This document shows, in pieces, positions 1 to 11,369 of a stretch of DNA of 64,000 nucleotides (positions are counted from its first letter, which is position 1; the number at the start of each line of letters is the position of its first letter). The notes below the pieces were generated by a model, which was not told where the DNA came from, searched no databases, and worked only from the letters and a program-made list of their open reading frames with translations. Source of the DNA: Fasciolopsis buskii (Eukaryota > Platyhelminthes > Trematoda > Plagiorchiida > Fasciolidae); contig LUCM01000715.1 of the NCBI GenBank assembly GCA_008360955.1, positions 37,356-101,355 on the forward strand, written 5' to 3'. A program made the position numbers and the translations under genes.

Positions 1-1090
1 CATTTTCTCAAGCCTCGTCAGCCTCTGAATCTCGGTTCGTTCAATGTGCACACTTTAATGCAGGCTGGCCAAAAGGCGTGTTTGGCTCTGACAGTGGACT
101 CACTTTCGATTGATGTCTGCTGTGTGAATGAAACACGAATTCAGGATTCGAGTAGAGTAATTCAGCTAACTGCGCCAAACGTCCCGTCAAGATATTTTCT
201 TCGCACTTCAGGAGACGAAGCAGCTCAAGCTGTGAGTCAACGTGGTGTAGGAATAGTCTTGAGTAAGAAGGCTGAAGCAGCCCTTTTAGATTGGATCCCA
301 GTCAACAGTCGCTTGTGTGCCATGAGACTGCAGGGATCAGTCGGCGTCCGAAAGGATAGTAGTGCTAAGCGTAGTTTATTTGTTATCTCGGCATACGCTC
401 CAACAGACTGCAGCACTGACATGGGGAAAGACCTCGTCACTCTTGTTCGGAAGAGCAAACGCTCTGACATTGTAGTGGTAGCAGGTGGCTCTAATGCACA
501 AGTTGGAAAACTGAATGCATCGGAAGCCTCTTTATATAATCAGTGCGCCTTAAATGCTCAGAAAAAGATAACTGGGAAAGGCTTCTCCAATTCTGCGTGA
601 ACGATAACTTATTCATGATTATTATGAATTTCCGACACAGTTTGCGTCACACGGCCACATGGTGCTCTAACTCGACAGGTAGTCTGAGTCAGATCGAAGA
701 TATTACAGTGAGCTACCGTTGGCGCGGTTCTGTACAAAATTGTAAATCTTACTGGAATACGTACCTCGATTCGAACCATGTGTTAGCTCTAATGCAAATT
801 TTGCTGCAGCTCAACTGCCGTCGACACAACTCCGATTGACCGACGAATGTCTGTGTGATTCGGCTGTAAGCAGAGACTATTCGACGAACTGAGAACTTCG
901 ACGTGCAGCAATATGAACGAGCGCTGGGACGAAATCGGGCAGGCTATGCATTTGGCAGCAAATTTCGCCTGTGGTTCTGGACCTAGCGTCCTTCAAAGAC
1001 ATTGGATCTCGCAAGGATCACTGGGTCTAATGGGGCAAAAACGCCAGTGCAATTGTTCATAAAATAACCGAAGTAGATGACAAAATGGTA
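1..1090 (+). pseudogene. RTE-like LINE relic, endonuclease end
   Basis: Relic of the AP-type endonuclease domain of a non-LTR retrotransposon; it would nick chromosomal DNA to prime reverse transcription. The frame is open from base 1 and carries family landmarks: NVHTLMQAGQ near the start, then VCCVNETRIQDSS, GVGIVLSKKAE, DWIPVNSRLC and FVISAYAPTDCS. Around 545-575 the frame shifts; the domain continues as NWERLLQFC, RHSLRHTATWCS and SYRWRGSVQ up to about 839, then in broken pieces to about 1090. The usual GDxN metal-binding motif reads GGSN here and QIDHI reads QIEDI, so the enzyme is dead. The 5' end lies outside the window. Clade assignment (RTE) is from remembered family motifs. Confidence 0.85.
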
Positions 1091-1098
1091 AGTTTTAA

Positions 1099-1420
1099 TT
1101 GTCCCTTTCTCACCGAGCACATATTGCTATTCGTTGCTGGTTTTTGATTCTTCGGCCACTTCATGTAGTATTCGACATCACTAACTTCGGTTCTGAGCCA
1201 TATCTCTTAGCTTCTCAAACTAACCATCCCAACGAGAAAGCGAAAGCACCAACCGAAACCAACTTTTCTTCATACCTCCATGACGAGTCATAACCTGACT
1301 GACAAGCCACTTTCTCCCGCCTTACCAACACTTACAAAAAAAACCACGAGAAGGTAGACGATGTGGAGATGTATGCAAAAGTGTCCAAACTACCGAAAAT
1401 TTTAATCCACAAGGTTTGTA
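1099..1420 (-). pseudogene. RTE-like LINE relic, 3' terminal fragment
   Basis: The plus-strand text at about 1170-1400 matches 15820-16063, which encodes the C-terminal tail of an RTE-like element on the minus strand. Shared blocks include the stretch reading acttcggttctgagc, and farther on a run of gtagacgat followed by gtgtccaaac and ccgaaa. The fragment is heavily broken, with no useful open frame. It faces the endonuclease relic ending at about 1090, so the two are separate insertions, or one was inverted. Confidence 0.7.
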
Positions 1421-4380
1421 TACGTTGTTGCCCTCCTTTGGATTTTGTTTGCTCCAAACTAATTATTTCCTTAAGTAGTTCATGTCTATCGGTCATACTG
1501 CTCGATCGTTCGTCGGCATTTGAAACCTAACAAATTGCTCCCGGTACCATTTGTTTGCAAATCTCGTCAGCGTGTACACCCATTTTACAATGATGCAATT
1601 CGATTTAATTTTTTGAACCGCGAAGTGCTCCGATTTTGACTACTACCTCACAGTACCGTATACCCAAAAGTTAGAAGCCGAGAAATAGTAAAACATCGAT
1701 TGAAAGTCAAAAAAGATAGGAGTCATACCGCCTACAGTCAGTAACAAATATACACTATTTGATTCAGCATATGGTGGGTTTGAAATTCATAAATCATCTC
1801 CACGCTTTCCAAGATACCTTCAATATAATATTATTGTACAGTTCGTGCCCTCATTCTAGGCTAGACTGGGTGCGTGCGACCTCGTTTATACTCAGCATGA
1901 CATAGTTTGTCCCAATGAAGATAATTTTGCTGTCACACATTTTTAATCTGTTGATCTCAGAAGGCAAAATACAAGTCTTTGACGGTCTTGTTCGAAGGGG
2001 CTATGTGAGTCTGATGTTAGAAGGAACAACCGTGTGAAATTGGCCCCAATCAGTGTATTCGCGCCAATACGTTTGTGTCTAGATTCACCGGAATTATTTG
2101 CAACCCACAACCAAGCGGTCATGTACACTATCACCTAAACTTTGAATGACTCACCAGGTCATTCTGCTCACAGAAGGAAGTGGTTCTGGTTTGCGAATTA
2201 ACCAATCAATCAATGAATTATTCAATCAATCAATCAATCAATCAATCACGAAACAACTTGAACTGTTTCGAGCATGTTGACGCGAGCCCCAAGCAGGCTT
2301 GAACATGCAAACTGATTCAGCTGGGACAACGATATTTTTTGGTTAATACGACTCCGACAGATTGTTCGGTTTTCACAAGGAGAAAAAGTGAACGTGCACC
2401 AATTGTGTACAAATCGATCGTCACACAGACAAGCGTGCTTTTAAGCGCGCAAAATGTGTACACCAGTGCACATGCACACAAATGTACACATGCATCTATT
2501 ATCATGTACAGATATTAGATTAATCTTACATGGGTAAAGCAAAAGCAAATCTTGTTGTGAAATTCTAGAGTTTAATTCAACAAAGAATAAGAAAAAAAGG
2601 ACCGTCTACCGGCAGGTTCAGCATAAGTGATGCAAGATAATATTGCACGGGAGAAATTTTACAATCCAAAATCAAAACGATATGGCAGAAATTTGTCCAT
2701 GGCTCTTCCTATTCTCAGATAATAATTACTCTCTTTCCCCGTCACATAATAACAGGAGAAATGTGAGTTCACGTAGACGAAATAGATGAGGCTAGATTCG
2801 GGGATTCCTGAGTCGAATTTCGTCATTTTCGATCACTTTCTCATTCGATAGATCACAATCGCGTATCGTCACTTTTTGCATGTTTTATACAATTCTTACT
2901 TATTACGTGGGCATTATGATTGAATTCACATGCATACGTATGCATATATATATATATTTTCAAACATGTGTATGCGGGTACACAGACGTGTGTCTGATTC
3001 TCGACTTGTGCCAAGCAAAACATGGTACCACGAAACAGGAGGGAGCAAGTAGAACCATTGAGCTGAAGAAAAAAGAAGTAAACAAAAGCTCTTTTTTGTG
3101 TTTTGCTTTGTGGATACATTTTTGTCTTTTATGATCATTACAATAAAAGCGAACGCAATTCCACCACCGATTTTGATCTTGGATCGTGTCTACCAGTGAC
3201 ACACACGATTTTCCTCGTGGGTCCCGCACCTGATAAGATACTCCACGACAAGACATTACTTGTCTTTCATGAATTTTCTTCCAAATTGACTCAGAAAGTG
3301 TGCACAAAACGCAAAATTTCAGAAGTTTGGAGTACATTCATTATACACTGGATGAAATCTCTATACGGTTAACAATATTTATTTCAATATCTCAATCACA
3401 TTCTAACACAAATTTCATGTTCCCACAATTAACACGTGCAATACCGGGGAAATAATTAAAATTGTGTCCGAAATGTAGACTATTTCATCTAACTATTTGC
3501 TTAATTTAATGGATGATATATTCTCCATTTTGTCTCACAAATGAAATGCATGTGGACTGTATTCATCTTACAGACAATTTTTTTGAACTCTATTACCAAT
3601 TTCCTGTCATTCTTATACAAGGACAGTCATTATTTGGCATTTGAAAGACATACCTTCTCGGTTTTAGTGTATTTTTACTGAAAAAATGCATCCAACGTTT
3701 TCTGTGGCTTTCAAATCAGGTCTGTGTAGAGGGCAATTCTGATACCATCTAGAAGCTACAGTTTGGACTGGTGCTTTTTTAGATGCGCACATGCAATACG
3801 TATTTCCAAAAAATATTTCCTATCAAACAGCCTTGAATCGCACGAGAGCGAACGATTCGCACTCGCGTTTATACCAAGCATTAATGCCTGGATGACATGA
3901 CAAAGATTGAGACGCTTCCTTCGCGTGTAGGGAAAACTAACTAACCCGCAAAACTAGTTTCTGTATGGTATACAAAATGATATACTTATTTGTCATACGT
4001 TTTCATTTATAAATTCGGTTATCAGAGTCACCAGACTTTAGACTTTTTATTGCGAAAAATTGCATTATTCTGCGGATTGCGTCATTCCCGTCATTTTAGT
4101 TCGGTTATAAAATCGATGGCAGAGAAATCGTCCCAACTTTTAGTATATCTAAGATGGCTTATTTACTTTTCCTTTCATGAGGGATAAAATGATGTATGTG
4201 ATATATATATATATATACATATGACAATATTACATAACAACAATGTAACGCATATACAATAGTATATAATGCAGTATACTACAATATTACCCACTATGCA
4301 AATCTCTGCGATGATCATGTGTCATCGGAACCAGGACTAAGGACGGAAATAATAAACGAGGAAGAAGAAAGAAAACCGGT
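1421..4380. other. No gene recognised
   Basis: AT-rich DNA. Short frames occur on both strands. The longest is 2960-3337 on the minus strand, overlapped by 3103-3372 on plus; neither shows a recognisable domain. Small (TA)n tracts lie at 2944-2958 and 4201-4218. Confidence 0.5.
2201..2249 (+). repeat. (CAAT)n tetranucleotide microsatellite
   Basis: About 48 bases of imperfect tandem aatc/tcaa units, interrupted once by gaattatt. Confidence 0.9.
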
Positions 4381-5160
4381 ATGATTCACCACATGTGATA
4401 GCCACTCCATCCTCCATCTTCATGTCGTCGGCTATCCTTCGGGACCCATGATCTCTGTGTAGATTAGCTATCACCCGGTGATCCAGCCCTTGACCAAGCA
4501 ATCTGGTCTATAACGGAATAGCACGATTTGAGGATCACGTAATCCTGGTAAGTGATTGCTCAGTTCATGAGCCCCTTCGGCTAGACAGCCCAGGAGCCCA
4601 GTGATTCTCTCCACCACAGACGCCAATGAGCACATGGTCTTATGTTTTGCACGGTCCCTTGGTTGGTTCGGAATCGAGGTTTAGCCATCTACCTTAGACT
4701 AACTATCGAAGACCAGCCAACGTGGTGGAGGGTGCCGGACATTCGCCTTCATGTTTGCACGTTAGTGAGAATATCTCGGCCACAGTGTGTAGGACTTACC
4801 CACCAAACAATGTTGGAGATTCGTGGTTATGTAGGAGACGGTTAGCGGGGCAGATGACGCCGACGGAAACCACCACCCCAGATCATGCTGATGTGGGTGA
4901 ATTTGTCAGGGGTTCTAGACTATTTCGGTACAAGTACAAGCGTCAAATTGGGGACGAGAACAGAACGACTGAAAATGTATCCGTACCTTCCAGGTGACAC
5001 CTTGTCTAGCGGAGTTGACTGAGTGGAGAAAAACAGGGCTAGTCACTAGGCCCACGCATGTGTCAACATCGTTGGTGGGAATTCATTTACTGAGCCCTGC
5101 AGAAGTGGGTCGAACCAAAGTAACAAGCTAATAAAAGTGTGCTTCTTTTTAGGAAGTAGT
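4381..5160. other. Unrecognised GC-richer block
   Basis: This stretch is less AT-rich than its flanks and holds two overlapping plus-strand frames (4642-4845 and 4722-4997) with no family resemblance I can name. The composition and the trailing aataaaag near 5131 would suit the non-coding end of a retroelement, but that is a guess. Confidence 0.25.
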
Positions 5161-5407
5161 GCTGAAACTCTCTGAGGTATAGAGCTAGAAGATTGAAACA
5201 CGTCTCCAAACAACTACAAAATTAAAATACAACATAATCGGATAACTAGACCTGCTTACGTAATCACCTTGATATCTTCTGACTAATACAAACTGCGGGA
5301 AAAGTTCGCTCGTCTATAATGTGCCTGGTATGCACAGAATTCAATAGTCACAGTTCACTCCCTCCACCCACCCAAGTCCGCATGGTAGATCCATATTGAA
5401 TTCTTAC

Positions 5408-5440
5408 TAAATGGCCAGGACGAAACGTCACAACAAACGT
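5408..5440 (+). repeat. Penelope-type terminal motif, copy 1
   Basis: The block actaaatgg, then cagga, then cgaaacgtc, then acaacaaacg recurs in diverged form on the minus strand at 15566-15605. GAAACGTC is the palindromic stem III plus cleavage triplet pattern seen in hammerhead motifs of Penelope-like elements, but no CUGANGA core precedes it. Confidence 0.4.
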
Positions 5441-5839
5441 TATAACTCAGTGTACGCTTTCTCACCTCTAAAATATTCAACCTGAGCTGCAGATATTTTC
5501 ACTCATATATATATATATGCTCATAGCCCCTGGAATCTGTGAAGTATTTAAGTGAATCAACTTCAACTCTCAAAGGAACAGCACATCCTCAATCAAAAGG
5601 AAAACTAATAAATCCTTTCTATTCAGTTGGGATTCCTAATTTCTAACCCGTTCTCATGGTCCATGATAGTCCGGGAATATCCACGAAGTTGACTCATGTA
5701 CTAACGGGTGCAATTAATTTATTATTATTAGTACCACAAGTTATTTTTCGTAAAGGAAGTTCTGTTTACCACAAATAAAGTAGTCCTGAGTGATGGGTTA
5801 AGATTAGTATACAAGATTCACTCATAATATAGCGACAAA

Positions 5840-6280
5840 TTATTTTTTAACTACGCATTCGTAAAGAGAATGAAAAGAAATATCAACACTCAGTATGAAA
5901 GAGCACACACTGAACGTGAAAGACCAGGAGACATGAAATTTGGCCACGAATGATACCATGCCCAGTATGGAAAATATCAGTCCGAGAAAAAGAAACGTTG
6001 TCCGCAATAGGTACAAACGAAGCACTTGCAATTTAAGCTTGCCAATCTTGTGCAAAATGTCCATAATTAGTGTTGTTAAAAAACAGGTCAGAGCGAGCAA
6101 AAGTAGTATGCCAACGACCACCATTAATTCACCGGAATTGTCCGTTGGACAGTGCTCGAAAATTGTACCACACGGCCAGGCTGGGATACAAATTCCAACA
6201 ATCAGAAATAAACAAATTAGACTCAGTTTGATGAGCCACGGTTTTGTGCTCACAACCGGGGTTTCGATAAGGATTTCCAT
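5840..6280 (-). CDS. Small four-transmembrane (claudin/PMP22-like topology) protein
   Basis: An intronless frame of 146 codons read from the ATG at 6280; the in-frame extension upstream has no ATG. Four hydrophobic spans are visible at residues about 16-34, 52-74, 90-113 and 119-139. Between spans 1 and 2 is a short loop with CIPAWPCGT and FEHCPTDNSGE (Cys37 and Cys44 could pair). The C-terminus is short and basic (VVKK). The layout resembles the small tetraspan proteins (claudin/PMP22/EMP-like topology) that I recall as numerous in flukes, and it lacks the CCG motif of true tetraspanins. Such proteins sit in plasma or tegument membranes; the role here is unknown. No splice sites are needed. 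This is the best single-exon host gene in the window. No poly(A) signal is evident downstream. Confidence 0.65.
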   Translation of the reverse strand: MEILIETPVVSTKPWLIKLSLICLFLIVGICIPAWPCGTIFEHCPTDNSGELMVVVGILLLLALTCFLTTLIMDILHKIGKLKLQVLRLYLLRTTFLFLGLIFSILGMVSFVAKFHVSWSFTFSVCSFILSVDISFHSLYECVVKK

Positions 6281-9181
6281 TGTAGGCAATGCAATACGGA
6301 ACCGTCAAAGATAAGAGTTACACGGAAAGATTCGCGCAATGTCCACTTCACGAATATGCACAACAAAAATCAGAGAGAGTCAAAGGATCGTTTATTGGAC
6401 TAAGTCACGTGTCAGATTTATCGATTGTCGACTAGCTTTGTAGTATTCGTCAGTCAGTGTGAGAGGTTTTGGGCTTGTTGAATAATTACCTTTCTCAGCG
6501 TATCAAAGTTTTGGTAGGGAAACCTTTATGAATTGCCGACAGTTTGCGGGAAAATTAGTGTTTTTTACTCTTTATCTGTCTTTTGCTTTCTTTCTTAACG
6601 AAATCACAATGTGTATCATTTTCAAGTAAGGCCCTTCGCTGACTAAGAGCTTCTAAGTGGGATGTTGACCGGCAATGTGATGGGGATTCCAAACCGCGAT
6701 CTTTAAATGAAGACCTCACGAAGTTCACGGTATGACCACTGCCGGTAGGATGGGCCCTAAGTAGTCTTTAGAAAATCTCCAGAAACTATAATAACCTGGT
6801 ATCAGACTGAGCATTTGCAAAGGATACCGTTCACTCAGAAGTATGGAAGACGAACCGAATGAATCTCGGGATTGCGAACGGCAATCAGAGTTGTACTCAG
6901 TGAAACTTTGCAGTTTTTAATACGGTCAAACAATCATGGAACCAAGAAGTAGTATGGAACAAGGAAAATAAACCAAAAATTATCGAAACAAGTCTTGCTT
7001 CATTAAAAAATTCCAATTCTGCTGATAATCCAAATGAGCTCCCATAGATTCTACACTGAAATGACAACTGTTTACTGAACACTGTGTATTACACAGAAAT
7101 TTTTTCGCGGTAGCCACGTTTCCTTAAAAAAATCCGACTTTGTTTTATCTGAAAAGCATAGATAAGAAGGACTAGAATCGATTGACTTGTCGACAGTACT
7201 ATCGTTTACAGTCACCTTTAGTAGTACGGTATCTAAATCGCCTAGGTGTTTTTCGGTTTTTATAACCTTTAACCTGGCACTGATATATCCTATCTGTGGT
7301 GTCTACTTTGCTGAGCAATCTAATGCAGAAAAATATTAAACACAATATCAGAAAATCTATTTAAGATTGTAAATGTGAGACCGTTATGGACTTTGGCATG
7401 TATCCAAGACTCATGGGCCACAACCCGGTAGTCTGACGTGTTCTGATCGGATTAACTGTTGACTTAAGTTTTCATATTTTTCTGCATTCTCAGTGACCGG
7501 TCTCTTGTTTGGTGAACGGAGCACACTGGCGCATCCTATACGTAGATATGTATAGCATAAGATTCCATAATCCCAACTTGTTTAGATGCAGTATCTAAGT
7601 AAATTTTGGGGCTCAGCATCTCAGTGCCTTTTACGAAAATCTTGACGTCACTTTCGTCGTTTCCACGCCAAACTCAAGCGGTGCTACAGGAATATCAGTG
7701 CTCGCAAACCGATGGATTTCGTCTACATTCCAAACAAAAAAGAACATCTACGGACATTTCAGGAAGAGCGATCTTAGTTCTGATGACCACCGCTGACACT
7801 TCACGCGTAACTAACTGTCACCCCGACATCACGCCTACCTCGAACTGACCAAACGCTGTTCGATTTATAAACACCCCAAGAAAATCGAATAACCTTTCAC
7901 TTAAAAGTGAAGAATGCCTTTCGGAAAACGAAACGTTCATAACATTATCGATCACCTATCACGGACGCTCACCTCGAAATTGATCACGGTGAAATAATAA
8001 AGAAAATGATCCAGATCCGAAAGGATGTCGGGATCGCTGGGAGTGAAATTTACATACAATTACCGGGTGTATTATACTAGCAGGCCCCCGGAATCACACT
8101 GAAGGGTGCCTGAACTTTTCACTCAAGATAACCAGTGACTCTTAAGCGAAATATCCAAATAATTCCCGGTAAAGCTCAGACACCCTACCAATACGTGGAT
8201 GATATGCAACCGCAGTGGGGTTCGAACCACGTGAAAATCGTGAACTTCTGATTCGAATTTCTGTTAATCAGCTTCTCCAAACGAACTTTGTAACAGTAAA
8301 ACTAATTTCCTATGGAACCCATTATCCCCTGAGTGCGATCCATGCACCACCAAATGAGTTTTGAGACTACGCCAAGTAAACATGCTGGTTACCATTTGAG
8401 ACCACATACAAAATATCCGTCGCCCTTAGACGTGATCTTACGAATTAAGTAATCAAACAATCGAAAATAAAACTTGTTCAGATCCCTGCAATATCCCGTA
8501 ACTTGTGATACAGAGATCTAACCATCGAGTCCCAAATTGCCTGAATCATGCATACCTCATAATTCACTACTCTTCATGTTAGGAGAGGGGAAAAATTAGT
8601 GAAGTTCCAACCCATCAGGACCGAAAGTTCAAATAAACTAACAAAATTCTGGTTTCCAACAGACCGTTGCGTTCAGCAAGCAGAATCTTTCCTGATATAA
8701 TTATTCTTCGCATAGTGGTCCAAACCTAGGAAGCAGGAATAATGTATCGTCTAAAATATTCTGATAAGGAAACACTAAAGGAATCCAAACGTGCAGTTCA
8801 GTGACAGTTGCTATACTCTAGTTTTCAGTCTCATCTGAAAGGCGATGAACATACACAATGGTGATATTTACTTATAACTCAAATGGAAAGGATTTTTAGC
8901 TTAAGCTTCCGTATCGATATGCGATAATGAATCTATTGACATGTACAATCGTTGTCACAACAAGCGCGACTGCAAGTTCACAGAACTATCGATCTTCATT
9001 TCGTTCAGTTCGTGACTAATTGATCGGAACTAGATGGGGTATCTCGCATAGATGAGAGTTGAAACGCGCAAATGATCGACTTTGGGTATTGTTGATTGAT
9101 TTCTCGCCTGGTCATACCAAATCACGTTGACAATTTACAATTTCTTTTCGCTTTTTCCTCTGTTCTGTGGGCCTTTTACAG
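6281..9181. other. No gene recognised
   Basis: Only short frames: 6897-7082 (-) and 7606-7848 (+), neither with a recognisable domain. One Penelope-type motif lies at 7905-7945. A lone tRNA B-box-like word (ggttcgaacc) is at about 8219. Confidence 0.45.
7905..7945 (+). repeat. Penelope-type hammerhead-like remnant
   Basis: GTGAAGA followed 16 bases later by GAAACGTT. This is one base off the CUGANGA core, and has the palindromic ACGT that serves as a two-base-pair stem III in Penelope-type hammerheads. Stem I does not pair convincingly, so this is at best a decayed copy. Confidence 0.3.
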
Positions 9182-10458
9182 GTCTAGTTACGCATACCGA
9201 GTAGAATCTTATAAACGGACAAAAAACGTGCTTAGTACAGCAAATACAAAGTGCACTTTAAATTGGCCTTATTCTGGTGTATTCGTTCGTAAGACTTAAA
9301 CTAGTAAAGTAATAAAAAAATAATACGAGTTCTTAGTTTCCCATTGGACCAAATGATGAATATTCTTATCACTGGTGACCGATACGGTAACACTGGCTTA
9401 ACAATGCGTTTGTCGGAGAAAAGTGTGTTCCGTTCTGGATTTCTCATGTTTAGTTAAAAGCACGACACAAACAATCACTCATCAACAAAATCAGCAAATG
9501 TAAGGCTTAATGTTGTACAGAGTGCTTCAACAAACACCCAGTAGAATCATGATTATGCTACATCACTTACTTCGTGAGTGAACTCATCATCACGTGTCGT
9601 ACGATCAATCACGTCCTGTCATCTGTGTTTGGGTATACGTGTGCATCCGTGGGTGTGTGGGTGTTAGTTATTTACTGCCACACTACAATATTAATATCAC
9701 TATTACCATAAAGCTTACGTTTATGATTCTCAATGACTTGGTCACTATATATCGACAGATACAAAACTTGTGGTTTGCACTGCTGATGTCAGCATCAGAA
9801 ACTGTTAGTGACAATGCACTAGGTGCATTGTATCTAAACACTGCACATGGCTCTCTTTATACAAAAACATTCTAATGTTCGAAAATAATAACAATATAAC
9901 TATCCATAAGTGATAGTATCAAATGAGCGAAGAAAACAGCCTGACTACGAGATTATTGACAATCATGACACTGACTTCACTTTTCCTCTTTCTCTGGCCC
10001 TCACTTGCACGCTGACATGCTCAATGTTTCCGATCACTGATTTTGTAGGTCATTTGAACTCTACCACTAACCAGTCACGCATGCTGTGTGACAAGTTTCA
10101 ATGATCCGGGTGAGGTTATCGGTGCCATTTTTCCGATTGATCATCTCTACCGGAATTTTCAAGGGCAAGCCAACAGAATTGTGGTTGTGTAGAAATTTAT
10201 CCATAGGCGCATTGCCCCTAACAATAAACAATTTCACTTTTAGGGGTCAGATTGCAACAAGAACGCTAGAGGATGGTTTACACATTTTATTGTACGGCGA
10301 AATAAATTACCAGTTCCTAGATCCTGCTCGGTCAAACACACTATTCTTTTCCAAACCACGCCCACGTATGATTCTGCTCCTAGTAGAGATGGGCATTCTG
10401 GGTCTGTTTTTCCTAGCCTTCATCTATCTGTGTTCATCCGATTGTCGTGGACTGTAGC
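9182..10458 (+). CDS. Multi-exon single-pass membrane protein candidate (3' part)
   Basis: Four segments join in phase. Exon 9182-9288 follows a long pyrimidine tract ending ttttacag and stops before GTAAGA; it encodes SSYAYRVESYKRTKNV and TKCTLNWPYSGVFV. A 30-base microexon, 9793-9822, begins after gatgtcag and ends at AG|GTGCAT. Exon 10049-10094 follows gattttgtag and carries two N-glycosylation sequons (NST, NQS); its donor is weak (AA|GTTTCA). The last exon, 10244-10458, follows cacttttag and encodes about 71 residues. These include LLYGEINYQFLDPARS, a hydrophobic helix (ILLLVEMGILGLFFLAFIYL) and the tail CSSDCRGL. The phases agree at every junction (1/2, 1/2, 2/1). The product looks like a type I membrane glycoprotein with a short tail. 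The 5' exons were not found and the family is not recognised. Spliced structure is inference. Confidence 0.35.
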
Positions 10459-11369
10459 TTTCAGCTAAGAAAAAAGTGCTGTCTACCGAAATTATGGGTA
10501 CACTGAGCTTGCTTATTGATAACGATACCTTTGTCTATTGAGCGGAACTTTTGATATGATCGTTGCTACCAATTTGGACGATTGCTTTTGATTGGTTCTC
10601 GCCGTGAGGTCAATTAATCTCTCTAAAAATCGCCGTGGCATCCCCCTGTACAACTGGTTGGTACAAAAGGATAGATATTAAGCACTGATTTGATGAAGTG
10701 AAAACATACTATCTAGTAACTTAAAACGGTGAGAATATTGTGACCAAATCCATAGTCTCGACTTTTAAAATGTTGCGAACATACTGCGGTTACTCCCCGA
10801 CAGCTGCAAAAATAAACCATTGCCTTCCCACCATTAGTACAAGCGAGATCCGTGCATTTGGGCTGTTGAGTCGACATGTAATCTCATTATCTACGTTAAT
10901 CCTTTGTACACGCCACTGCGAGTTCTGGCTGGGCTTCCACGATGGTCAGGTCAGGTTGGATCACATGACTTACGGAACGAGCCCACGGAGGTTCAGGTTC
11001 TTGCGCGAGTGAGCCTGAGAGTCCCACTGTACTATGATCTAAGCGTACTTCTTCATCATCTCGGAATGGAACCAAATTTTTGGACAGTAAGCCAGAGAAC
11101 CTTCAGAATGGCGGTGATCACTGGGAGTTATGAGCTGAGACCAGAACACAAGGCGGACACTCATCAGATAAAGATAGCAGTGTATCTATCCAAACCGTGT
11201 AAAACCATAATGAGGAGAAATTCTGTGTGAATGCTATAGTAATGTGAACAATGGGCTCAGCAGCGTGTTGTTTAGAGTGGGATAAGCAAGAATAAAGCCA
11301 GTCGAATAGGAAAAAGTGGCAGATGAAAAGTGCTAGGGAATGCATGGAGTGGTTAGTGTTCAGTTCAGC
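10459..11369. other. No gene recognised
   Basis: Overlapping frames at 10740-11012 and 10904-11230 (+) and 11118-11345 (-) show no family motif. The latter abuts the LINE relic downstream. Confidence 0.4.

Noticed and set aside
2960..3337. 125-codon minus-strand frame as a gene
   Set aside because: Low-complexity and Phe/Lys-rich, overlapped by an equally plausible plus-strand frame, no splice partner and no domain.
8205..8290. tRNA gene suggested by ggttcgaacc
   Set aside because: The B-box word stands alone; no A box at the right distance and no closing stems on either strand.
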